DNA of 64,000 nucleotides, taken from contig CM047425.1 in assembly GCA_026168455.1 (NCBI GenBank), positions 5,306,001 to 5,370,000 on the forward strand, in the 5' to 3' direction. The position numbers and the translations under genes are program-made. Positions 27,401-37,539 of the stretch are shown here, one piece after another. The stretch's first letter is position 1. Each line of letters begins with the position of its first letter. A model generated the notes under the pieces. The model did no database searches. It was not told where the DNA came from and saw only the letters and a list, made by a program, of their open reading frames with translations. The stretch comes from Theocolax elegans (Eukaryota; Arthropoda; Insecta; Hymenoptera; Cerocephalidae).

Positions 27401-30400
27401 CTAAGGAACGCGATAAGCTTATAAACCTTCAACCAACAACTGGATATCGTTTCGATCGAGAAGGTTACGCGTTACTGAGTAAAAAGGCCTCTCTACTACC
27501 TGGTGATTTGAAGAAGTACCGCGTTCAATTCAGATTTAAAACCTGGGTCAACGATGGTTTAATGTACTTGATGGGTGGAAAGAAACATTTCTTATCGCTA
27601 GAATTACAGAATGGTCACATATTGTATCAATTCGAGCTGGGTGATGGATCGATAGCTATATTATCACCCGAAACGTAAGTGTTTTTATAAATACTTATAA
27701 CTCTAGTCAGAAATGTTTTTTTTTCTAAACGTTACTTAACTTTACCAATATTTGCCAATCTCGTTCATTACATTTTATAAATCTAATTGATAAAGCCAAT
27801 TTGGATTTTTGGCGAAGAATATAGCATAAATATATAGCATAAAAATAAAAATTTGTGGAACTTAATTAAGTTGAGATAGTTCTAAGAATGTACAGTACAC
27901 TTTATGAAGAAAGTAAATTATACAGTTTCCAAAAATTAATATTAAATGAGACTTAACAAAGTTTTATCACGTGTTATTTTTGTCAAACTGTGCATTACTT
28001 TGCATAAGTTTACTAAACTACGTAAAATATCTTAAAAATGTCTGTAAACAATACTTTTCTAAACAAGAAAATTTTTGACCAATTTTTTCTTCCTCTGTTT
28101 GTAACCGTCAAATCACTCTTAATTTAGCCTACTGATAATGGTATAGAAAACTGTGTCATAATTTTAATGGTAATTAAAATAATATCCGATTTATTCGAAG
28201 GTACAACGATGGCGAGTGGCATACAGTTGAAGCATTAAGATTAGAAAGACTTGGTGTTTTGAAGATCGACGGTAACCACATAGGTAAAAACGAGAGTCAA
28301 GGACAATCGAAGGATCTTGTGTCGACCGATTACATTTACTTCGGTGGTTACGATACGAGAACGCAACACCCGTACAGAGCTTCGAAGATTGGTTACGAAG
28401 GTTGTATCGACGATGTAACAATTCAAGAAACGTCGGTCGATCTTACTAAAAATATTCAAGCATTCGGTGTTGTCAATGGATGTCCAGTGAAGGTACAACT
28501 ATTTAACAATGAAAACTTGAAATTATAAATATAACGCAGGTTTTTACATCGTATTTAAATTAATTGATTACAGTTCGCAAGTCTAGTCTCGTTCGACAGC
28601 GTTCACCCAGGTTACGTCAAATGGGACAAAGTGACGGTACCTCACTCGTTGCAAATAAACTTGAAATTCAAAACCAAAGCAGAAAACGGATTGATTTATC
28701 ATCTAGTTAACGCGGACGGTACACCCGCTAGTACTTTATTCCTGTCGAACGGTCAGTTGGTACTCGAAAGTCAAGGTGAACGAGTCGAATCAAATACTCA
28801 AGATATTCGGTTCAACGATAACGAATGGCACGTGATCACTGCAACTCATAACGATAATACTTTGAGACTCGATATGGATGACGTTGAAGAAGAAAGTACA
28901 AATATTTTCACTCCGCCAAGACAAGTGTCGAATGGTGCTTTGTACGTTGGCAGTGTACCCGATAATTTACGAGAAAAGTTGAATGTTGAACCATTCGTTG
29001 GATGTATCGGCGATACCACTTTGAACGGGATAATCGTTAACTTCGCCAAATCAATTGAAAGGCCACACGCACATTTAACTCAGTGTCCCGATCAAGGTTT
29101 GTTCGGTTCATCAATTTTCCCGTTTTAATACTCTTTTATTTTGGTATATCCTTCTTTTTTTTTTAGTAATCAAGTCGGATCCTGAGTCTCCGATACCAAC
29201 GTATCCCTCACCTCCAGCACCAAACTGGGATGATACTAGTTCAAGTAAGATAATTACTATTTGTTAAAAGAATATCCTAGGATATGAAATAATTTAAAAA
29301 ATGTTTATTTAGATGTTGTAGATGTAAGCCAAGGTGGAGATGATTATCATCCAGATGCTCCTATAGAAGGTCGGTTACCGATAAACGAAGATTTACCTCC
29401 GACCACGCGAGCTCCCTGGACTGAATCAACAACGTCAACGTTGAAGCCTGAGACAGTCGATGGGTGTCGATTACCTTTAACTCCTAACACCGCTATCGAG
29501 CAGCAAAATGAAAAAACTTGGCGATTTGGTAATCCCAAATTTCTTACATTTGTTTTCTTCAGTCCTTCAATTTTTATGCTTCATCGATCTAACTCTATAA
29601 ATATTGGAATGTAGGAACTCAAGAAAACAGCAGATTCGAGTTCAGTTCACTTAAAGGACGTTACAAGGAAAATTACGATTTCCAAATTGACATTAATACG
29701 TTAGCTAGTAGTGGAATCATTTTCTATAGTTCCGATCACAATGGTGGTGGTCTGATCGCTTTGTATATTAAGGATGGTCTAGTACGAATCGATTTAATTG
29801 CTTTTTGTTTTCTTTTGTTGAAAAATATTAATATTTTTAATAACGTGTTTTATTCAAACTTTTAGGTCCATTACACTTTCGATTGCGGAAGTGGGCCCGC
29901 GTTACTTATAAATGAGAAAAAAATTAACGATCACCAGTGGCACACGATATACTTTAAAAGAGATGGTACCGAAGGTGAATTGGTTGTCGACGATCAACCA
30001 CCGGTTACTGCTTCGTCTCAAGGTTACAATAGGGATATCAATGTACTACCTCCCTTCTTCCTTGGTGGAGTTGATTCCGGCGTCACTGATAGCGTTTATA
30101 AAACAATTGTTAGTCACATTTAAGAACAAAACCTTCCTTGTGGAAATGATATTTGTGCACTATTGTATATAAATGTTCACACCAGTTTATAATTATTTTA
30201 TTCTGAGATTTCGAATATGAACTTTACTTACATTCAATTCGCATTTACGTCGCATTACATACAGCTATTTACAGTTTTTTAAGGGCACTGATGAAATTAA
30301 ATTTCAATGATTGTTTTATTTTACTTAAATGTGAATTGCCATACATAGCTGTGTATAAATTTAAGCAAATGGTAGAACTATTATTATATAAATCGTTATG

Positions 30401-31433
30401 AACAATTATAAACACTTATCTATACAATTTTTAACAATTTTAAATTTATAGTGTAATTGTCTATAAGTGCATGTAATTGCTAGAAACAGCATACAATTAT
30501 TTATCACAAATAACATTTTCAGTAAAACTTTCTAGTATATATGATTTATTTAATAATTAAAAATTTGTGTTTCTTGCAGGGACTGAATAATACATTTAGC
30601 GGGTGTATCCGTAACTTCATGTTAAATGGTCAACATGTAGGAGAACCCGATGTTAAGGAAGGAGTAATTCCATGCTCGAAACGAGTAGAACCTGGAATGT
30701 TCTTTTATCCAGGAAATGGAAGCAATTGGTTCCGTGCAAGTATGTACTTATAATAACATAAATAAGCAATAATTTTAACGTTTTTCATATAAAACGATAA
30801 CTTAGTTGATGAATATAGCATTAATTACATAATTAATTTTTTCAAAAAGGTGACAAGTTTGCCGTTGGAAGAGAAATGGATATTCAAATGGACATTAAAC
30901 CAAGATCATCATCAGGACTGTTACTTTCAATTCATGGAAAGAATGCCTATGTTGTATTAGAATTGGTTAACGGTACTGTTAAGTTCTTGGTGAATACACC
31001 AAGAGGACAAATGGAAACCTCGTATATTACACCTAACTCTTATGACCTTTGCGATGGCAACTGGCACAATATTAGAGGTAAGTGTCTACAAGAATAAAAT
31101 AAAAAAATTAGAAACAATAAATGAAATTAACTGTAAATTGTACTAATTTTCTTTTTAGCTGTCAAACAAAAGAACGCAGTTATTTTATCTATAGATCATA
31201 AAGGTTCTACACCTGGAATTAGCAATAAATCTTTAGGAGCTATTTTGTCGAAATTAGCAATTTATGTTGGTGGTCATCCACATCTGGAGTCAGGTAAACC
31301 TTTAAGAGGTAGTGAATCGAGAGCACAATATGTTGGATGTATCAATAATATCGTCATTAAGGATCGTGAATATCCATTAGATCCATCACGTATTCATGGA
31401 AGAGTAATCGCGGGTGTATGCCCGACTGTTTAA
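12849..31433 (+). CDS. LanA: Laminin subunit alpha (LanA type), basement-membrane protein
   Basis: A complete laminin alpha chain of about 3,669 residues in 34 coding exons (Drosophila LanA is of similar size). The domains, with residue numbers assuming the four indels are corrected, are as follows. There is a signal peptide (1-22, ending FAFA). The laminin N-terminal domain (22-273) carries [21 protein letters not shown] and the run to TVTRR. Tandem Cys-rich LE modules (274-810) follow, then a domain IV-type globular region (about 810-1340). A second LE block (1366-1560) is followed by a laminin IV type A domain (about 1565-1755) and a third LE block to about 2100. A heptad-rich coiled coil (2100-2650) pairs with the beta and gamma chains. 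Five LG domains (2657-3669) are split by a Pro/Thr/Ser-rich linker at about 3215-3310, between LG3 and LG4. Family knowledge: the chain is secreted, assembles as a heterotrimer, polymerises through the N-terminal domain and binds integrin, dystroglycan and syndecan through LG. The five LG domains exclude a beta or gamma chain. Four single-base indels (exons 3, 7, 15, 16) break the frame here and look like assembly errors. Confidence 0.96.
14194..14239. repeat. (GAA)n-type microsatellite in LanA intron 1
   Basis: AGG/AAG/AAT triplet tract in the first intron, with no sign of function. Confidence 0.8.
15371..15398. repeat. (CT)14 microsatellite in LanA intron 2
   Basis: Pure CT run inside a block (about 15170-15540) that is clearly GC-richer than the surrounding intron. 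The block could hold an intronic enhancer, but nothing in it is coding. Confidence 0.85.
17037..17038 (+). other. LanA: LanA exon 3 single-base deletion (frameshift)
   Basis: Exon 3 enters in phase 0 and its 3' end must also be phase 0, but it is 407 bases long and not 408. The frame reads correctly as laminin N-terminal domain through ANTPIR, ending at 17036. It resumes at 17039 as [20 protein letters not shown] in another frame, leaving two bases where a codon should be. One base is therefore missing, and a stop would follow at 17049-17051 if read literally. Confidence 0.9.
18384..18385 (+). other. LanA: LanA exon 7 single-base insertion (frameshift)
   Basis: Exon 7 is 139 bases where 138 are needed to keep phase 1 at both ends. 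The LE module reads normally to the GAA codon at 18381-18383. It then continues as [10 protein letters not shown] only if one G of the GG pair is skipped. Read literally, the frame stops just past the splice donor. Confidence 0.9.
22785..22797 (+). other. LanA: LanA exon 15 single-base deletion (frameshift)
   Basis: Entering in phase 2, the exon reads [15 protein letters not shown] and then meets TAG at 22802-22804. The laminin sequence resumes from 22798 as [17 protein letters not shown] in another frame. The exon has 225 bases where 226 are expected, so one base is missing somewhere in this 13-base interval. Confidence 0.87.
23405..23408 (+). other. LanA: LanA exon 16 single-base insertion (frameshift)
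   Basis: The LE module reads CLRCLNNT to 23404 and resumes at 23409 as [20 protein letters not shown]. Four bases (TACT) occupy the place of one codon, so one base is extra. The exon is 449 bases where 448 are expected. Confidence 0.9.
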
Positions 31434-31581
31434 GTATAGTCAATAAGGTACTTTGTTATAGAAATAGTATTTTTGTAAATTTAACAATTGTATTGTCCAA
31501 AGAAAAAATTTTTTTCACATATTTTCATAAGATAAACAGTGATGTAATGCCAAAGTGGTACATTTGTAAATGAAGTTTATA

Positions 31582-31587
31582 AATAAA
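31582..31587 (+). terminator. LanA: LanA poly(A) signal
   Basis: AATAAA 149 bases past the LanA stop codon and the best placed signal before the convergent SLC66A3 gene. Confidence 0.6.
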
Positions 31588-31613
31588 ACAAAAATATAAA
31601 ATATCTTACAGAG

Positions 31614-31619
31614 TTTATT
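31614..31619 (-). terminator. SLC66A3: SLC66A3 poly(A) signal
   Basis: AATAAA on the minus strand, 47 bases past the SLC66A3 stop codon. It faces the LanA signal only 26 bases away. Confidence 0.55.
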
Positions 31620-31665
31620 TCCGTAATGTCAACCATTCAGTTAAAATAATTTAATTTATGCTTCC

Positions 31666-32520
31666 TTATTCAATCTTCTTAATAGGCCTTTTATAATACA
31701 TTGCAGCAAACATAATTGAAGAGCTTAAAGTTGTTGAAATGATAAAATTTCCAAGTAGCAATATATCTGCTGAATCCATAAATATTGTATACACCCTAGC
31801 TGCAAAGATATAAACTAATTTGTAGAAATGTTTATTTTCATAAAATAACAAAAAACTTTAATAGGTAACTTACTAAGATTAGTGAATGCAGAAATAAACC
31901 AAGTTGTAGGCGATACTGCATCTGCATTTTTTGCTTTTATTATGGCCATTAGTTGAGCAATTTTGCTAGTAGCAGATATTGGCGTACAGAATGGCTAAAA
32001 TTAATAAAAGATTAATAACTATGATAATTTAGTAAATTATGTAACATATTAATAATAAAATAACTCACAATTAAAAGAGTCAATATTGTTTTTGGTAAAA
32101 TGTGAGTTATAAAACTCATAAAAACTAGAAAATAAATAATCGCTGCCAGCAACGATTGAGTATTTAAGAGATTCAGGTACTTCAGAACTAAGTATATTAA
32201 AATATACTCTTGAATTAAAATTATTGGATATTCCAAATACGATAACATTGAATATCCATTGGCATAATTATAACAAGTAGTAACACTATAGCTGTAATAA
32301 AATAAAATAAAATTAAGACTTTTAATTACATACATAAATATGACAATGTCATTTATAAATACCTTGTCAGTTCTAATAAAAGACTTATAAACGATATCCC
32401 TACTGCTGATTTGCTGTCATATAATATTTTTATTTGAGGAATCTTTAAAACTACACACATACCAATTGTAATAAAACTTAGAACATCCGCCACAAACTGA
32501 AGAAACTCTTGGGAAAACAT
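31666..32520 (-). CDS. SLC66A3: PQ-loop repeat membrane protein, SLC66A3 (PQLC3) family
   Basis: Four exons on the minus strand: 32520-32363, 32291-32069, 31994-31874 and 31799-31666. They join in consistent phases (2, 0, 1) and give 211 residues, close to the human SLC66A3 length of about 200. The first PQ-loop reads VVLKIPQIKILYDSKSAVGI, followed by SFISLLLELT. The second half has the family's tyrosine-rich segment CYNYANGYSMLSYLEYPIIL, a string of hydrophobic helices, and the block SATSKIAQLM that corresponds to the second PQ-loop (with the Pro-Gln replaced). About seven membrane segments are predictable. The PQ-loop superfamily includes the lysosomal amino-acid and cystine exporters. The substrate of this subfamily is not established, so transport is inferred. 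The C-terminus ends in basic residues (KRPIKKIE). The gene is convergent with LanA and divergent from TMEM208. Confidence 0.9.
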
Positions 32521-33074
32521 GATTGTTCAGCTAAGAAGCGTTAAATAAGTAAATTTAATTAAATTAGAAGGTGTTTTATATATTTGGAAATGAGTGATGT
32601 AATGTACACCAAGTTACTATGTATAATATGAAGAAACTTTTACTTACTTTTCTTGTTTTGAACAACTGGTTATTAATAATACAGTACATTAGTCAGTCAA
32701 TTAAGTATTTTTAAAATAAACTAAACATATTAATTTATCTATGGGATATCATTTTTCTTTTTACCACTCGGTGATTTCCACTTTTTGTGGAACCGAGAGA
32801 TGCGCGTTCCGATTCGCATTTAAAAACTGAATGAGCAAACCTAACCTTACACAAATTTGCTCCGTTTTTCCCCCCTTCCCATTTCTTTATAACTGCATTA
32901 TACACAACATATATAGATATATACACGAGTGTATACATGCAAACAAATCGCTTGTCAGGCCATGTGGCACGAAAACATTCTGGTACTCGGCGAATTGTTT
33001 ATACAGTTTATTACACCAACGTTTTTTGTTATTTAATTTATAAGATCGTAATTTAAGATAAAATTTAAAATACA
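32521..33074. promoter_or_regulatory. Head-to-head promoter of SLC66A3 and TMEM208
   Basis: Only 554 bp separate the two divergent start codons. The middle (about 32760-33000) is less AT-rich than its flanks and contains no open exon of its own, so it probably serves as a shared promoter with both 5' UTRs. No clear TATA box was seen on either strand at the right distance. Confidence 0.5.
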
Positions 33075-34259
33075 ATGGCGGTAAGTTCTTTTTTTTTTAT
33101 TCTTAAAAGCAATTCATTCAGACGATTAAATAAAAATTTTTATTTCTTTTGCATATGTTGATCAAATAAGATAAGATAATTTAATTTTATTTTTTATTAA
33201 TCAATTGTAAAGAATGAACAATATTTCTAATAGTAAAATTTATAAATCTAACCTAAAAACATTTAATGAAAATCAATTCAAAAAAGATTAAAAATGCTGT
33301 GTAATGTCACTGCTTACTGAATTAAGTTTTTAAAAGACTGTATTAATTATGACATTGAAATTTTTTTTTATTCATTACTTGCATTAATAGTTTTAATACA
33401 TGAATTTATGAAATTTTTTTTATAACTTGATTTTTTTTCTTTTATATATTTTCAGCCTCCAACAAAAAGTACTAAACAAGCGACGAGAGGAGCAAAACAA
33501 ATTGTTGATGAAAATGTATCGACATTAAGTTTTTACAGAAATATGATTATAGTTACTGCATGTACATATCTTACAGTCATGAGTGTTTTCTTTGAATTCA
33601 CTACAATGCTCACAGTAAGTTTATTTAATTATATAACAATCAACTGTAAAATTAGTGTTTTGATTTAAATTAATAATTTAAAATAGGTATAATCAATAAT
33701 ATATTTATATTTTATATTTTAGCTATTCACACTATTATGTGGTATAATATACACTGGAGCTTATCAATTTATGTCGTACATGGCTAGAGCAAAATACACA
33801 GAATCCGGTCAAATTTTAGATTCTGGAGTGGATTTAAATATGGAAGGTGGTATAGCAGAGTAAGTAAAATAAAATTAAATTAAGAATTGAAATAAATGTA
33901 ATTTATGTATAATTAATAGAATATTAATGTTTTAGGCATGTAAAGGATTTAATTATACTTACATCGGGTGTACAAGTACTATCACTTTTATCAAACTACT
34001 TTTGGTTCTTATGGTTACTGGTAAAGTGTATTAGAGTATTTAAAAGAATCTAGCCACATTTATACATTGTTATACTTAAATATAAATACAAATTCAATTT
34101 ATTTTTATGCAGGCCCCATTAAGAGCATTTTGGATGCTATGGGTAACTGTAATATCACCGTGGATATTTGCGGAGCCACCTGCTCCTACGGAAAAGGATG
34201 AAAAGAAACAAAGAAAATTGGAAAGAAAAATGGCAAGACCAATGTTCAAAAATTATTAG
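33075..34259 (+). CDS. TMEM208: TMEM208, endoplasmic-reticulum SND-pathway protein
   Basis: Five coding exons, 33075-33080, 33456-33614, 33723-33859, 33936-34020 and 34113-34259, give 177 residues against 173 in human TMEM208. The first coding exon has only two codons (Met-Ala), followed by a 375-bp intron. The family's N-terminus continues as PPTKSTKQATRGAKQIVDEN. Hydrophobic segments follow in pairs (around YRNMIIVTACTYLTVMSVFF and LFTLLCGIIYTGAYQFMSYM, then two more near the C-terminus). The conserved DLNMEGGIAEHVKDLIILTS sits between them, and the tail is lysine-rich (EKKQRKLERKM). Family knowledge: TMEM208 is the metazoan counterpart of yeast Snd2 and helps target proteins to the ER membrane. 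The tiny first exon was accepted because it has an A-rich start context and a consensus GTAAGT donor, and because the reading frame needs it. Confidence 0.92.
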
Positions 34260-36350
34260 CCCATGATGTACAAAAATAATGGTTAGTCATAATGAACAAT
34301 ATTTTCCAAATGGGTCTTCTCAGGTTTATAAGTGAAATTTTTTTACAATTAAAGACTGTGTTACATAAAAAAAAAAAAAAATTGGTTAACAATCTGAATG
34401 TAGACGAGTTCTCTTCTCTTTCTGCCACTGCTCTTTGACCCAATTTCCTAAAAATTAATCTCTCATGCAGCGTTTGTTATTTGGTGTGAAAATGTTTACG
34501 GTGCGCGCAATTAATTATAAACTATCTTATCCTCACCCACAATCGTTCCCGAGATCCGGTTAATGTGTAAATAAAATAAGAAAAAGGGAGTTCGGTGTAA
34601 GATAGTGGCTACTACTTATTTTCATTCATTGATACATCGATAAACGTTTGTACATAATAATACATGTTTGTAAACGATAATTACAACTCTATATACATAT
34701 ATACGCGTAAGGAGGAATCCCGTCGTCATACGAAAGATTTACACGAAACAAGAAATAATATTACTTCTTTTTTCTTTTAATTTTCCTGATGAAGAAGAGT
34801 GCGATCGGTTATTACGACGCGGCAAGTTAAGATAATAAAAAGAATTCATTCATTGCGCGCATGCATAGCAAGAATACATAATCAACAACTTTTCCCAAGC
34901 ACGTATATTTAAGGAAAAAAGACCGCCTTACAGCCGAGTGTAACGGTATAGCATATTCAAAGGGTTCAACTTTATACAGTTACCGAATATATACGACTGT
35001 TATAAGACGTTATATATACACGCCCTCGTTACGAGTTTCCTACGTATACAAATAAATTTTATAGATTATTTTTTTATTTAAGTATATTTACACAACATTT
35101 TTTAATTTACATTTCTTTTGAATAATTTATGTTTCAGGCGATAAATACAAATTAATTTCAGATATATATAGTTCCAAAATTATATATGTATACACCTATA
35201 TACGGTTGCAACGTCAAATTGAAGAATAACGAGTAAACAATTATTATAACAGTAATTAAACAAAAATGCAATAAAAATTCACACGTAATTTACGTACACT
35301 GCTCGGGCTATAAATTGTATTTACAGATAGTGCTATTGCTATAAATATAAAAGGTGTTTAAAATTTAAAAACCGTACACAAACAAATATTCAAGATATTA
35401 TATCAATATACGTTAAAGTTTATATGGCAAAAGCGCAAGAAGCGCGTGGAATTTTTTTATACACCATATAATACACTAATTATTCTTTATTTACACACAA
35501 TAATAAATATCAATTTGCATTTGATGCTAAATATTTTTTATAACGGTATTATTTTGTATTATTAAACAATGTACAGTTATAAAAATTAAATAAAAAATTT
35601 AATATTTTATTTAAAAATAGTAATAATATATAAGCTGTTATATATTATTACTATTATATATGTTGTATATAATAGTAATAATAAATAAGCTGTTTGTCGT
35701 ACCATACAATTTTTTTGCTCTTTAACGCGTGCATTTTTTGTACCATAAGTTGCGACCCTTTGACCTACGGTCTGACATTGCAGTCTCGAAGGCATATTAT
35801 GCCATACCTTTAACAATCAGCCTAAGTAGACTTATTATATCCAACGCGTAAGATATACAGTATTGCTTATATACGACTAAAAACTAAAATTAATTTGTAG
35901 ACACCGCATAATAATAAAGAAATAAAAACTCTACTTATAATGAACGATAGTCGAGAAAAAAGAAAAAATGATTAGCGTGCCATTTAAATTACTGTAGATC
36001 GAACGCGTAAACAAATTAATACCTGCGAAATTTCTGTAATCAATGAATAACTTCGTTAAATTAATTAAGCCAAAAAAAAGATGCAAAAGCGCGGGAGACG
36101 AACGACTTATTAAAAATTATACGTATACGCGTATATAAGTATGTGGAACTGGCAAGTATAAAAACATCAATATCATAATTACAGAAGTGACGAAGAGTAT
36201 ATAACATTTGTAATTTCTAACATAATAATCAAAATTCCGTAAAAATCTCTCGCACATTTATACGAAGAGCATATAATACTTGTACGCGTATCGTGTAAAA
36301 ATAAACGAGAGAAACAAAAACAAGCGTATATTCGCCAGTATTGAGAAACA
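34260..36350. other. Intergenic DNA between TMEM208 and the BTB gene
   Basis: AT-rich spacer. A 16-base A run at about 34366 follows the TMEM208 3' UTR and could be mistaken for a poly(A) tail, but it is genomic. It contains the perfect palindrome listed separately and otherwise no exon or RNA gene that I can recognise. Confidence 0.45.
35616..35655. repeat. Perfect AT-rich palindrome (18-bp arms, 4-base loop)
   Basis: AATAGTAATAATATATAA is followed by GCTG and then the exact reverse complement. A third, slightly altered copy of the left arm, again followed by AAGCTGT, starts at 35671. The arrangement suggests slippage or template switching at an AT-rich hairpin. Confidence 0.85.
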
Positions 36351-36357
36351 TTGCGAG

Positions 36358-36377
36358 ACACACACACACACACACAC
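36358..36377. repeat. (AC)10 microsatellite
   Basis: Pure AC run about 1.2 kb upstream of the BTB gene start. Confidence 0.85.
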
Positions 36378-36832
36378 TCACGCACACATGTACAGTCGAT
36401 TAAATAATAATATAACGCCACAACGAATTCCAAACTTATGTGTATACATAAAATATGCGTGTACATGCATATAAGTGTATATACAGAGAGAAAGATGCGC
36501 GTACGCAAAAGAGACCATCGTGTAATATTTAAACGATTAACGAAATCTCGCACAAGAAATTTTTTAATATCGTAACGACGAGAATTAAAAAGGCAGCAGC
36601 AACGAGTAAAAACGTCCGTTTTATTCGCATCCAATTAATTCAGTTATACGCGAATGTATAAACAAGCGATGCACAAAAAAACATGCATATAGGTAGATAA
36701 TAATAAAAAAAAAAGAAGTGAAGTAGAAGAAGAAGAAGAAGAGCGTATAAGCTTCCGAGGCGCCACGATCACCCGGTCGAAAAAGAAAAACAAACGCAAA
36801 AAGATCGTACATGTAAAAAGAGAGCGAGAGCT

Positions 36833-36867
<35 letters not shown>

Positions 36868-37116
36868 CAGAGCGGGATGGACGATGTACACTGAATGAAC
36901 GTCTGTATCTCTAAGCACAGCCCGTAAATGAAAGATCGAGTAAACGCTCGTAGTAGAGGGGAGATTTAAAAGGAGCGAGCGAGCACGAGATCGAGAGAGA
37001 GAGAGAGAGAGAGCGAACGCGGGCTCTCGCGCGCGCGCAAGGTGTGTACGAGTACGGTAATACGCACACTACTATCATCTCGCGTATGTGCACATGCAGA
37101 GTGGATGGCGAGTAGC

Positions 37117-37147
<31 letters not shown>

Positions 37148-37539
37148 GATGGTAAAATATCATAGGTGGAGGGAGCGAGGGGGGAGGGTGGGAGGGAGAT
37201 CGACGGAGGAACGATGCGTGCTCGGTGCGAGGCTCAGTGTGTAGGTAATAGCGAGGCAGGCCGCACCGCGCGTATCACGTACACATTCGTATTTTCTCGC
37301 GAGCGAACGGAACGCGAGCGAGCGAGCGAGCGCGCGCGCTCCCAAACAAAGCGAGTTTACGCGACTGGCTCTCCGTGTGCAAGTGACTGAGTGAGTGCGT
37401 GTTGTTGTTGTTGTTGTTGTTCTGCTCCGTCTTCGTCTTCTCTTTCTCCGTGAGCGGGTCTCTGTTATTATTTTGGTTTGTTTCTCGCGCGAGGGGGAAA
37501 GCCAAACAAACGCAAAGTAATAAACTTAAATATAAAAAA
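36833..37539 (+). promoter_or_regulatory. GA-tract-rich, CpG-rich promoter and 5' UTR of the BTB gene
   Basis: Three separate GA runs (36833-36859, 36993-37013, 37117-37142) precede a strongly CpG-rich stretch (about 37180-37380, with CGAGCGAGCGAGCGCGCGCG). A (GTT)6 run at 37400-37420 and an A-rich leader then come before the ATG at 37540. Clusters of GA repeats over an unmethylated-type CpG-rich start are typical of developmentally regulated, GAGA-factor-bound insect promoters. No TATA box was seen. The precise start site is not determinable here. Confidence 0.5.

Larger units (their letters stand above)
12849..31433 (+). other. LanA: LanA exon map and introns
   Basis: Coding exons: 12849-13076, 14841-14987, 16863-17269, 17346-17559, 17632-17841, 17916-18188, 18277-18415, 18502-18774, 18865-19164, 19241-19399, 19488-19934, 20028-20509, 20584-21142, 21255-22620, 22747-22971, 23048-23496, 23577-23837, 23920-24146, 24272-24661, 24725-25094, 25251-25540, 26047-26237, 26307-26847, 26925-27055, 27126-27674, 28201-28492, 28574-29096, 29167-29244, 29313-29528, 29615-29781, 29866-30108, 30580-30739, 30850-31077, 31159-31433. 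All have GT/AG borders, and phases agree across every junction once the four indels are allowed for. Introns above 300 bp are 13077-14840 (AT-rich, with a GAA repeat at its end), 14988-16862 (GC-richer block with a CT repeat, see repeats), 25541-26046, 27675-28200 and 30109-30579. I saw no hidden exon, mobile element or RNA gene in them. The others are 62-188 bp, typical of compact insect genes. Confidence 0.9.

Noticed and set aside
12849..31433. Laminin beta chain or two separate genes
   Set aside because: The N-terminal domain and LE blocks alone could suggest a beta chain, but five LG domains follow after the coiled coil with in-phase exons throughout, which only alpha chains have.
12849..31433. 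LanA as a pseudogene
   Set aside because: Four frameshifts exist, but every splice site and all other codons are preserved over 11 kb of coding sequence, which decay would not leave.
34366..34382. Poly(A) tail of a processed retrocopy of TMEM208
   Set aside because: The gene beside it has introns, and there is no second copy or target duplication. It is just a genomic A run after the 3' UTR.
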